A stretch of 64,000 bases of DNA from Ananas comosus (taxonomy: Eukaryota; Streptophyta; Magnoliopsida; Poales; Bromeliaceae). The notes under the pieces are model-generated. The model did no database searches, had not been told where the DNA came from, and saw only the letters and a list, made by a program, of their open reading frames with translations. A program made the translations under genes and the position numbers. Below are positions 25,301 to 37,000 of this stretch, piece by piece; the stretch's first letter is position 1, and each line of letters opens with the position of its first letter. The stretch covers positions 1,635,490 through 1,699,489 of the forward strand of contig NC_033629.1 of the NCBI RefSeq assembly GCF_001540865.1, written 5' to 3'.

Positions 25301-28300
25301 TTGACATTGACGTCGCGGTCCATTTGGGATGAAACAAAGGAAGTGGACAATAATTTAATTCTGTGCAAGTGCTGAAATTACCTATACATAAATAAATCTC
25401 GTACTGGCCCAAGTCACTTATATAGCTTTAAGCAATTAATCACCTAATCAGGCTCTTTATTTCCCTCTTCCCTTCTTCAGCCAAAAAGCCTTGTTATTCG
25501 TTATCGCTTCCAACCATTTTTGAATCTCCATTTTCACTTGACAAGAAAGAATCTACGGTGACGCAGGTAAGACGGAAGCTTCCTTTTCCCTCTCCTCTTT
25601 TTTTTTTTGACTGATTTAGTGATTATTTGATCATTGAGCAGGAAGCCTGCAAGACTAACTCGAACGGCAGCCTTGTGGGATATCAATATTTCAAGGCCAT
25701 CCTCTCTAGATAGGTTATTTGCTCTCAACAAAATTTAACATAAGCTACTTCACGTTTCTGCATATTCACCTGATTATCCCATTATCAGTGAGTCCTTATA
25801 TCCTCCACATACATATTTTATGGAATTAAATAGATATGAGCAAATAAATGAGCAAGACAGTTTCCTCATTTTTCTACTTTCTGGAGAATATGGGGTCTGA
25901 TAGCGGCATTACAGTTGGTCAATAAGACTCACAACAACACGACCTTCATATTTACACTACAATATAGACAAGTACAGAAGAAATATGATGAAAAGAGTAA
26001 AAGTAACATTCTAAAATGCTTTGGAAAGCTCACTAAGCATAGAATATCTCAATTACCATTTAAGAAATGGATCCTAGTATCCGGATGTGATGCGACACAC
26101 TGCAGAAATTAAGAAGGAAAAAACAAAGGTCAGATAAGTAACAACTGGCAAAAGTCCTTGTCTAACAATTGTAAACCCTACACCAACAAATAATCAAATC
26201 AGAAAGAAACAAATAGCAAATCATGAAAAAACAGTACCAAGAAACCTAGATATTGACCAAAGTACAGTTCAAAAATGAACTAATAGAGTACTTCAAAATT
26301 ATTTCATGGTGCTTTCAGAGCATATGAAATTGAGTAGTCTTTCTCTTAAAAGCTAAAATGTTGGTTTTCTCTTCAGCTGACCCTCCGTCAACAGCCAAAC
26401 AATGAAAGCTGAACTACCCAACAATTAGGATAGCTTAATGAGATAAATCATTATTATATCAAGCATTGTCTATTAAAAATCACATAATCATCTAGTTGAA
26501 TCTTAGGATTGGTTAAGTAGTCTTGAAATTGTAGGCTAGTTCTTCAAGATGGTACTGGCAAGTTTCATTACCACAAAAAATCAGAAGAAATAACTAACCT
26601 GAAGAAGAGCAAGCGCATTGCAAACTCGGTTTGATGCAGCTGGCGATAATGTTGGGGGTGAAAGTGCAGGATAGATTGAGACAATCTCCTGCATACGTTA
26701 AGTTACATAATTAGACCAAAAATAAAAGAAAAAACAAAAATATTAAATACTTTTGAACAAAATAAATCTAAGAAATGCTGTCAAAACAACCAAGAAAGTT
26801 CATAAAGTCCATCAAGGAACATTATTTGGTTGCTGTCAGAATTTCAATGTCATAATGAGGAGTGCTTATAACCAATTCTATGCTTGAACCTTTTGCTTGA
26901 TAGATTACAGCTCATAAAACGACAAACAGGGATGCTAACAACCCTCGGCAGGACAATTGGAATAGATACAATAATAGGGTAAACTTTAACAGCATCCAAA
27001 TTATTAGAATAAATAGTGCAATATATATATTCAGACTATACATGGTTGAATGAAATTAGGAGTCTGTATTGTTTTGCTCTTTAGTTTATCCAACAATGAA
27101 ACAAATTCTATATGATCAAATTTACGAACTTTCTCCTTTGACTAACCACTTAATGAAGATTTCTCATAATAGCAAGAGCTTATGTTGTGATCATTTATTA
27201 ACAACACATAGGCATTGTAGATTTCACAGCAAACTCCTGTCTTGACTGATTTTGTCATCATAAACTGACAACAATTTCTAGGGTTATCAAACATCAATAT
27301 ATGGTAGTAGCTACTAGTAAAGTCTCATGAATTGTTGGTGAGGCATTCACAAGTTGTTGCCTAGCTGGTCCATCTTAACATGCAAAAGCTTGTAGGAAGC
27401 TTGTGAGCTTGTGAGAACAAAAAAATATATGTAATAAAAGGTGAAGTAACAAGTTAGAGAAACTCTTTAGCCAAAAGATTTTAAGGAAAAAGGGAGGAGG
27501 GAAAGAAAAACAAAAAGAAAAGCATTCCACATAAGCAAAATGGCAACTTTATGAAAGAGGGCGGGGCAACTTACTTGGAGAAGTGCAGAAATTGTGCCAA
27601 AAGAGCTCCACAATAATGGCGCTAGATCCTGAAATATCTCCCTTTTCTGAACGAGCAAGGTAAATAATCAATATACTACTCATTCCATCAGAGGCAAATA
27701 AATTTCTCGCAAATTAATCGACCAACTCATAGAGGTAAAAGGAAAATGAAGCTGCTTGTGTATTATATCAAATAACTACAGCTCAGTACAAAAGGTAAAT
27801 ACTATCCATAACCGACCCATGCATAGCATAACTAAAGTGTACGTCCTCTTAGGACTCATTTGGTTTGGAACTTCGGATAAATACTCTTCTGGGATGCTCC
27901 AGGCCATGTGCTGACAAGTGGCATACCAGCTCAATCTCGACGCAAGCAACCCAAATGAGAAAAACGGGTCAATTTGTTGACGTCTAGTGTATTACACAAC
28001 TCATGCATTCGCTTTCGTGCACAATCATAAGTTTCCATTTAGGCATCAAATAGTCCCAAAAAACCAACAGTATAGGAACCGATATTACTCAAGTCTCCTA
28101 AATTTATAATTTTTCATATACGTGAGCATTTTGAATGCCATAGAAATATCTAATGAATCAAATTTGGATTTTGAGACCTTTATGATAGTGTTTTAGAGTA
28201 ATGGTGAATGGTGCGCCAGTGCCTGAAAATTATTTCTCAGAAAATTGAACGGTTCCCCATTCCACACATAATGCAAAGGGGCTGTCTCAAATTGGTTTGT

Positions 28301-29145
28301 TTAGGGAGCATCCCTAATGAATGTTTATCCATTTGGTTTCACTTACTTTTTGTTTTAACCAAAACAACTGTGCCATCGGGTAAATTCTCCGATCTTTTTA
28401 TTGCCGGGTAGCTCGCAACTCATCTTCCTATAAAGAAGGAGGTGCTACTAAATTTTTTGTCTTTTATTACCAAACAAATCCCATACATGCATAGATTACA
28501 AACAATCCATTGTCCGCATTCCACATTCGCATAGAATTTAGGTTTAAAAGAACAAAAGAAACATAATTGTAACCACGCGAGGCCTTCCTAAGATCGAAAT
28601 GACATATTCCACCAATATCACTCGTTAACATACTAACAAAACTCTCTTTTTTTTATCCGCAAAAACCTTTTTTGATGCAAAATTAAGCAGTTTGACATAA
28701 TATCAAGCTCAAGACAATCGAAAGCAAAGATTTTTCCACGGAATTACTCGATAAATTAACGTTTATTCACTATATGAGGCACCACAAAGTGTCCAAGCTC
28801 GAGGAATCGTATCGGTGGAAGTGGGATCGGGATCCATTGTTACCCTAAAAAGGTTTCGGAGAGAGAGTAAAAGGGGGGAGAGGATCCGACCTTGGAGAGA
28901 TCGAGCAGGGCGTTCTCCCTGAGCTCGGGGTCGCAGAGGTCGAGGACGAGTTGCTCGGCCGAGGCCATCTTGCGATCCTTGGGGACCTGCGCCGCGGCGG
29001 AGGCTGCGGCGGCGCCACCCGCCGCCGCAGCGGCGGCAGCGGCGGCGGCTGCGGCTGCGGCGGCGGAGGCGATGGGGGAGGGCGAGGGAGGAGAGGGGCC
29101 TCCGTAGGAAGGATTCATGGAGAGGGAGGGGGGTAGATTCGCCAT
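22328..29145 (-). CDS. CCR4-NOT complex subunit CNOT9 (RCD1/CAF40 homologue), 9 exons
   Basis: Exons: 28891-29145, 27575-27646, 26599-26688, 26057-26099, 24790-24896, 24049-24144, 22989-23179, 22813-22882, 22328-22429; together 341 residues, with all phases closing. CNOT9 is the armadillo-repeat subunit of the CCR4-NOT deadenylase and binds the central NOT1 scaffold; it helps recruit mRNAs for deadenylation. Family stretches are [91 protein letters not shown] and [16 protein letters not shown], all in order. The N-terminus (residues 1 to about 60) is plant-type: Pro/Ser rich, then a run of about 17 alanines, Gly-Gly and more alanines. ATG 29145 is the first ATG in the GC-rich exon. Introns are long (up to 1.8 kb), and intron 1 may hold an inverted-repeat insertion. 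Confidence 0.96.
27855..28490. mobile_element. possible terminal-inverted-repeat insertion in CNOT9 intron 1
   Basis: The left end reads GGACTCATTTGGTTTGG and the right end contains TTACCAAACAAATCCCATA, roughly its inverted copy. The phrase 'TTTGGTTTGG' near the end is common in plant hAT/PIF MITEs. No target duplication was identified, and the interior resembles no known gene. Confidence 0.3.
29000..29070 (-). repeat. GCN (polyalanine) repeat within CNOT9 exon 1
   Basis: On the minus strand a mixed GCC/GCA/GCG tract encodes about 17 consecutive alanines, two glycines and then more alanines. Mixed codon use indicates an old repeat rather than a pure slippage tract. Confidence 0.85.
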
Positions 29146-29224
29146 GGTCGGAGCTCGGACCGAGTCAAAGAGGAGAGCTAAGAGGGAGACACATCTCGGT
29201 TATCATTTTGCTTGCACAGGGTAA

Positions 29225-29520
29225 ATATGGGACCGGTACCTGTACTATCTAAAATTTATAATTTACTCCTTAGTTCCTATATTTTTTTTTTTCCCTCTTA
29301 CATACTCTCAACACTCACTTGCACTAATATTTTTTCAAAATAACCATTCCATTCTCCTATGCCTGTAAAATAATCGGCTTATTTGAGTTAAAATATTTTT
29401 TAAATTTTCACTCATCAAATACTTTAGTGCAAGTTTAAGGATTAAAATGTTTAAGAAAATAAGTAAACGGGGGCACCGTAATATTGAGAGAGTACAGGGG
29501 CTAACCTACATTTTTAGCAT
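29225..29520. mobile_element. possible inverted-repeat element upstream of CNOT9
   Basis: The left end (GGTACCTGTACTATCTAAAA) and the reverse complement of the right end (ATGTAGGTTAGCCCCTGTAC then TCTCAATATTACGG) share a CCTGTACT core and a similar AT-rich continuation. Borders and target duplication are not resolved. Confidence 0.35.
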
Positions 29521-30112
29521 TTCGGTTTTTTTTTTTACCGGCCTATCACAATCAGGTAAAAAATTTGACGGCTAAGATTGAGCGATAATCGTCAAAATCG
29601 TTCATTACACGTGTCGGTGGAGTAACAAGTGGAAAACGGAGTGTAAATACTGCCTACACCTTGTGCACCGATTCATACGTGCACCGTTACGAGTTTCCTT
29701 TCATTGAATTTCCTTTTGAAATTTTGATTGTTTATAAAAGTTAAATAATTTTCGTAAAACAAAAGCTATTTTGAGTTTAGATAGTACACGTGGAATTAAA
29801 CGAATACGATTCACGGGTGATTTGGTGCACCAGGTGCAGGATTAATAAATTATGGGCCTATTGTTAATTCCCCCAAACAAAAGGCCCAATTACAATTAGG
29901 CTTAGCTTTCATGGGCCGGTCCAAATTTGCTACAAAATGGGCCTTATCTAAAATGGTTATATATGTAGAATTTTTTTTTCTTTTTTCTTTTTTGGTATCA
30001 GAATTTTATTTCAGCTTCCTACTGTAACAAAAAAAAAAAAATTTCGCTTATCAAAATTTTTTTTTAAAAAAATAACTATAGCTGAAAATAGAAGCAAAAG
30101 TAGAATTAGGAG

Positions 30113-30330
30113 GGCGTTTGATTCCTCTAAAATTCATCGAAGTTTTTCGAAAAAAAAAATATTTTTATGGAATACATCAGTTTCTTTTTTTTCGATGAAA
30201 ATATTATTTTTTCATGAAATCTAAAGAAAAATGTTTTAAAAAAGAACCTACTTTTCTTATGGATAGAAAATAATTTTCCAGCAAAAAAATTATTTTCTGA
30301 AATATTTTTGTCGGAATGAAACATCCTGTA
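30113..30330. mobile_element. possible hAT-like MITE
   Basis: The left end AGGGCGTTTGATTCC and the reverse complement of the right end (GGATGTTTCATTCCGAC) are similar. Both resemble the GGGCGTTTGGTTC ends of plant hAT-type MITEs. The interior is A/T runs. No 8-bp target duplication could be fixed. Confidence 0.35.
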
Positions 30331-30934
30331 AATTATTGGTCATTTCTCAAAATAGACCCTTCAAACCCCTCAAATAAGGTACAATAAATTATCTCTCTAG
30401 TTAGTGTTGGCTTAAATAAACCAGCATTCTGCCCTGTGGCGGGAGACCAAGTGGGCCGAGTCACGTTCGAAATGGCGTGAGATCGGATTGTGTCGAGTCA
30501 TATTCAAAGTGGCGCAAGGCTGGGTTGGCCGGATGACAATCGAAACTCGTGAGCGTTGTATTAATATTCTTTAAGTGCATTGGTTGCGTATTTCTAAATG
30601 ATCGAGCTTTTGGAATTAATGGTTAGCGATAACGATACGACAATTAGGTCTTTTTTGTTTAACACATTGAGACAACAAAATCTCACGACTATCACAGCAA
30701 AAATTTATAGAGACAAAAAGATTTGAGGTTGCTAAATATGTTGTTGCAAGAGAGAGAGGAAAAATAAAAAAAAAAGAGAGAGAAAAAGGAAAAAAGAAAA
30801 AAGAAAAAGGTAAAGCACTTCTTGTCCCTAGAGAGATAAAGGAAGTGGAACACAGTGCTCGAAAACTTTTTGTAACATGCTTTGATAAGCTCATGCACAA
30901 AGGAAAGTTGATAATATCAACAAAAAAGAAAAAA

Positions 30935-30938
<4 letters not shown>

Positions 30939-30971
<33 letters not shown>
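30939..30971. repeat. (GA)n microsatellite
   Basis: About 16 GA units. An Arg-Glu repeat ORF across it is an artefact. Confidence 0.9.
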
Positions 30972-30974
<3 letters not shown>

Positions 30975-31802
30975 AAGGTAATATAAAATATGGCTATTAT
31001 ATAAAAACAAAGCAAAAGTTGTTAATAGAATGGATTTTGATATTAATAAATAAATTTATTACATTTGGCTATTATTTATAGATATTATGTTCTTAATTTA
31101 AAATGAGATAGATCTTCTTCTCAATTAATAGTAAGGAGATATTTTTAACTGCAACGAGTGTTTATGTGCATCCTAAATTTAGAATTCCTGAGAGCCCAAA
31201 ATCTTATGATAGGTATCTCAAATTTGGAGAAATTCCAACAACGCGTCGGAGCACCCAAGATCCAATGTTGGAAAATTGATCCAATTTGAGAGCAACATAG
31301 ATAGGAGAAATGCTAAGTCCGCACAACCAAAGAGCACCGTAAGATTACGAACTTCCAATCCAGAAATTTTAATATTTTCATGTAAATTATTTTTAAAAGA
31401 AAACAGACTTTAATATCAAAAAAATAAAAAATGTCACGACTCTAGGAGAGAAGGTGACCCTTGGATGATATCTTACAATCCTGTTTGGGTTGTAGAACTA
31501 GCATTGTCCGATAAGAAAAATATTATATTTTATACGTGTACTGATTTAAAACAGATTAATTCGGATATATATAAAAAAATATTAAAATTAATTTCTTCAA
31601 GATATATATGCAAAAATTAACACTAAGGAGCGAATTGAAGGGGTCCCTACTCAAGTTTTGTCCTAAATTTGAATGTACTTATACGCTATTTGTAAGCTTA
31701 TTAATTTAAAACATTTACTTTTGTAAATTTAATACTATTTTTTTTCTCTACTATTGATAATTGAGAGTATAGTTTACCTTACTACAAGAGTTTTAAATTT
31801 TA

Positions 31803-32180
31803 GGATTAATTTCATACAGATCCCTATAAACATAGTGAATTATAAATATAATCCTATAAAGTTTAACTTTTATATGTTATCTCTGCAAAAGTTCTAATAT
31901 TTTCAAATATCTCCCTACCGCCCATTGATAAATTAACTTAACCTCGGTTAGTTAATGATGTGAATTGACCTTTTTATTCCTATTTAATTAATAGTTGAGA
32001 TTTTTGAAAGAACATTTTTCATTTTTGTGATGGCAAAAAAAATCATTTCACTTATAAAATAAACAGTGTTTTAACAGTAACGAATCAAATGGACTTTTAT
32101 ATGAACTACATATGAAAGTTAAACTTTATAGATATATTCGCAAATTACTATGTTTGCAGAGATATGTTTGTAATTAATCT
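31803..32180. mobile_element. Mutator-like MITE, family B copy 1
   Basis: 378 bp bounded by a perfect 9-bp direct repeat TAAATTTTA (31794-31802 and 32181-32189). The terminal inverted repeats begin GGATTAATTTCATACA and AGATTAATTACAAACA and extend over roughly 100 bp, sharing CTATAAA.ATAGTGAATTATAAATAT and AAAGTTTAACTTT. No coding capacity. The 9-bp target duplication is the mark of Mutator-like transposition. Confidence 0.85.
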
Positions 32181-32641
32181 TAAATTTTATAACATTTTAT
32201 TTATAAATTTTTTGGATAATTTAAATTCCATAATTCAAAATTTGATATGCGGTCACATCAGATGACTATGCGAACTGTCCCAACATGGATTTGTAAATTG
32301 TTGCTGCTGCTACAGATGATGTGATAGGACCTACGAGAGCTATCATGTCCTACATTTTATTTTTTGTTTTATTATTTTGGCATTACACTTTTTTTTGGCT
32401 TTTTTTTAAAAATTTATTACAATTTTTCAAAAATAGTGATTATTAATGTGGTGGTACAGTTTCGGTATCTGTGGCTTCGTTTTTGCTGAAACAAAGCGCA
32501 ATAACGACAAAAGAACAATTCCAGTCAAATCATAAAAGTTCAAATAAAAAAATATTTTTCAAGTTTTCATGAACATGTAATGTAATTGGTTTCACTAGAA
32601 ATTTTTTTTTTTTTTATACACATAGCTACTAATTTATATAA

Positions 32642-33067
32642 GAATTAATTTTATACAGCTTCTAATAAAAATATCGAATAATAAATATATTTTTATGAGG
32701 TTTAATTTTTTATATTTATTTTTATAAAAATTTAATGATATTTGTATTTGTTCTTCTGATTTTTTACTATTAGTGTATTATTTATTTTTTAATAAAAGAT
32801 AACTGAAAGGCATTTCTACCGTCACAAATATGTCTTTCGAAAATTCAATAAATAATATAAGATGGGTAAAAAAATAAAATTACCTTATTCATTAATCAGG
32901 ATTCAGTATATTTTATCTATAATTAACTATATTTTTCTAATGGATCCTAACACCAAGATATATTTAAAAATATTAGAACTTTTATAGAAATAAATATAAA
33001 AAATTAAATTTTGTAGGGATATACCTGCTATTTGATATGTTTACAGTAACTTGTATGCGATTAACCC
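32642..33067. mobile_element. Mutator-like MITE, family B copy 2
   Basis: 426 bp bounded by a perfect 9-bp direct repeat TTTATATAA (32633-32641 and 33068-33076). The ends (GAATTAATTTTATACAG and GGGTTAATCGCATACAA) and subterminal sequence match copies 1 and 3. It is non-coding and lies 0.46 kb from copy 1. Confidence 0.85.
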
Positions 33068-34033
33068 TTTATATAAGTTGGTAAGAATCGTATAGAACTT
33101 ATCTTAATTATTGACCATATTAGTTTTACTGTCTAATATTGCAATTTTTAATTTTACTATCAAAGCTTATGTATTTAATTTGTTTGTTTTAATTCAGTTA
33201 ACAACATTTTAACCTTATAATTTGAATATATATTGTTTATCATTATAAATTTTGCTGATATATTTCATTAAATTATCGTAATTATAAATTTACTAAAATC
33301 AATAATTAGTTAAAATTTTAAAGTCAAATTATCATTAACCGACACAAATTAAAATTTTAAAAAGATTAAATAACCAAATCAAAATGGTTCATACTTCATA
33401 TAGGTTTTGTATGTCTTTACCTTAATTAAATAGGGAGCCTAATAGATAATACCATTAAAATAGTTGGTATCATCCTCAACACCTGATTTGTTTAAAAAAA
33501 TTGTACACAAAGGGAAGAGTTAAAGCTATATTTTTGAAAACACCAACTTTTGGGCCCTTGAATTCTCCCTATTACCACTATTAAAATTGTAAACCCTAGA
33601 AATCCAAGAGCCCAAAAGTTAACAATTAGTGCTTCTAAAGTATAATAAATAGCCTTACGCCACAAGTGAATGTTACAGATGCTCCAAATGTTGTAGATCC
33701 ACAAGAAATTACCAGAAATTTTTGGCCACACCTCATAAGCCATTCATAACGTTTTTGGTTAAAAGGCTACAAGTGCTTCATCGAAAAGCTCATTCCTAGA
33801 ACAAACAGTTCGATTGGGTGGACTAAAGCATATCCCAGTGCTAATATACCCCTATCCTCCATGTTTTACTCGAAAAAAACAGTAATTTAACTTAAAAAAC
33901 TGAGAACAAAAGAACAACAACATAACTCAGCACAACAGTTCCATACAATAAGCTCCTAAATTCACAGGAGTACTGATAAACCCTGACAAAATGAACTGCG
34001 TAGTTTTCTTAGATGCTTGAAACAACGAATATC

Positions 34034-37000
34034 TCAAACAAAGGACCAGTTCAGGAACATTAAGCCCAGACAATGCGGCAAATCATCTTCGTCGAGAACT
34101 TTCCATGCCACTGCCTGCTCGTACGAAACCGGTCGACCCATGCTCGACATGCATATGCCGGCGGGTAGATAAGCAAAACCCTGAAAGAAAGAGAAAAGGG
34201 GTAACATTTATAGTACTTAGATGTCGCGGTTTAAAATATTCAAATAATAGTTTTTAAACGCATGTTGGAGTAAAGGCATCAAGTGAGAAACTTAGTTTTG
34301 TTTATGTCGCTGTATTCTAGTGCTTTTCAGCATATTGAGCTTGAGGACGAAAACAAAAGCAAACAACAGAAGCAATACCTGTTGCATGATCTTGTCGAAT
34401 TCGGAGCACAGCACCTTCCGACCACCATCATCAAGAATTTTCTCAAGTCTTATATCTTGAAGAGCTACTAACGTAGTTTCCAGCATGTCAAGACCAGCTT
34501 GGTTCGTGAAGGTGAAAACAGGAGAAGCCTGCATTTGTTCGAGTGCCATATGGCATCAACCTTTGAGTTTGAGGTTATTCCTAGTGCATTGAATACGTTC
34601 GTTACGAGAAATAAAAGTGAGCAGTAAACACTTGCCTTCAAAGAACAGCACATGATAGCATCAGAATGGTGCCACAGGAGTTTCAGCAGAGAATCATCTT
34701 CTGGGGAATCGGCGGGAAAGAGCTCCACTCCAGTGTGAAACCTGGAAGTTATAAATTCTACTGTTTCAATAAAATGAGCATTTTACTATATAAAATGACT
34801 TTTCTCATTCAGCTTGTTTAAACAGTATTGATATGGCCAATTTGGACATCAAGAGCATACGAGTTTCAGGGACTACATTGTTCCAATGCAATCAAGGCAG
34901 CGTCAACTCTAAGCAAGTCGCAAAATCGAATAAAGGTTGAATGCAAGAAACTAAAATAAAAGAAGAAATTACCTATAGCTCCTTGAAATCCACCTCGCAA
35001 GAGTGTGAGCTTCAGGAGAGCCTGGCAGATTCTTCGCACCGATCTGAGGCCCTAGACGTGAAGGGGCTATTGCCATAGCTACTCTCTGTATAGAGGCCAT
35101 TACGCTTCTCACATACTGTCTCGCCATTGTCGCAACATTTTCTCGAAGGTGGTTCTCATACATGAACTGGAATGCAATGGTCAGAACCGATCTTTGATTG
35201 TATGAATTAGAAGGATTGCTTTTAGGCCTTGAACCAACACCAGATCCAACCTCAAGTGTGGAAGCCAGGTCGAGCGTTCGAGTGGTGCCTGGCCCATCCT
35301 GCAGTTACACCGACAATGGCACAGATAAGAAAATTAGCAAGATGCTCTTAAGGATCAAATAAGAAAAGTAGGGACATAAACAGAAAATTGCACAATCAAT
35401 AAATGGTATTTTCCAAGCAAAATAGAGATTTCAACAAAGGCACTTCGGGTTACTTAATCTTTCTTCCTCGCTTGTCAAGAATGGCAGATTAAAAAATAGG
35501 ATAGTGGATCTAAGAAATGAGATTGCTTCCTTGCAGAAACCAAGAGAGAGATGCTGGATAAATTATCCATGCATCCATATAGAGTCCTAAATAATTTACA
35601 AACATAAAGCTAGAAACTTCAACTTCAAAAAACCATCACGGAAAACAAAAATTCTGTTTCCGTCAAAATCTCTCATGTCTTAATATAGCTTTAGGAGTGA
35701 AAATACTAACTGTCTTAGCGTCCAACGGGATCACACGGAAACCAGAAGCCAGCAGAGGCACATCATCAGCAAAAGATTCATCAATAGGTGCAAATACAAG
35801 CTGTGCACAAGCACCTATCTCATCAACTCCACTGCAAAGCTGTCGAGTAAAACCAAAAAAAGAGGGCACAAATCAAATAAAACCAAGTTGATACACACCT
35901 ACAAAACAAACAGTTGAATCAAGTACAAACCTGAAGCAAATACATGTCCCTTGGCATAATTTCATCCTGATTAAAACCAGGGCCTTCAAGCCTAATAACC
36001 TCCAGGAACTGCAACAAAGAAGCTAATAAGACATACTGTAATACTAAAGAGATATTGATATGAGTAAAGCCTACAAAAAAAATTTCTTTTACATACATGC
36101 CCCTGTAAAAACTGAGGTTCTGGATTTTCATACAGGAAATTCAAAATCTTAACTTCTACTTAGATAAATACCCCACTTTAAAATGAGAAATTTTCGAATC
36201 TAAAACCAACTTCCCCATGAGCTGGACAACTCAGCTTAAGATAAGGATATGTTTGCAAGAAACAGCACTTCAAAGGCATGGTAAATTGGTAATTGAGATT
36301 TCACAGGGGTGTATAATGTAAAAATATGATTTAGCAAGGTTGTATATGTAGAAGTAACTATGAAGAACAAGCATATAGTAAGGAAGCATTTCCCAGAAAA
36401 AGTACCTCTTCATGTTCCAAAGTATGAGCAAGAGGTAGAATGACCTGACTGCCCATAAACCCATTATAAGCCCTCAAACCAGGAACAGCAAATGGGCTAG
36501 CTCTCAAAGAAGCAGCAGAATAAGCATCAACACCGCAGTCGGCCCACTCAGAGCGGTGCTCCCGTAGAAACCGGACAAGTAAGGCAGGAGGTACGTTCTA
36601 CATTACATCATTACCAAATATATTGTTAGACTCGAGCATTTAATAAGAACAGAATGCAGGAAGTTTCAATTTCTCAGTCATATGTTGTTAAATTAAGACC
36701 AGAATGCAAGAAACTTTCTACAGGTATTGCAAGTTCGCATTATCCCCAAGAAATACAAACACTAAGGGAAGGAGCCAAAATCATGCAAGTCACCTATCGA
36801 ATATTGATAGGAGGCTAGATGCTGAAATATTACACTGTGAGTGGTCTAGGTTTCAATATTTCATTCAGGACAAAGTGAAAACAACAATATTTATGTAGGG
36901 CTTCCACCATGTTAGCATTATATGTAAAAAGTAAGTTTCCAACTCATTAGGAAAATAGAATCAATAGGGTCTCTTCAGTTTAAGATACACAACATTATGA

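Larger units (their letters stand above)
29146..34033. other. gene-free spacer between CNOT9 and HD-ZIP III genes
   Basis: No coding region supported. The first part is the CNOT9 promoter and leader. The stretch contains inverted-repeat-like blocks at about 29225-29520 and 30113-30330, a GA tract at 30939-30971, and two family B MITEs (31803-32180, 32642-33067). Remaining ORFs are short and AT-rich or made of microsatellite. Confidence 0.6.

Noticed and set aside
28892..29136. Ala/Gly-rich ORFs opposite CNOT9 exon 1
   Set aside because: Shadows of the GCN repeat on the other strand.
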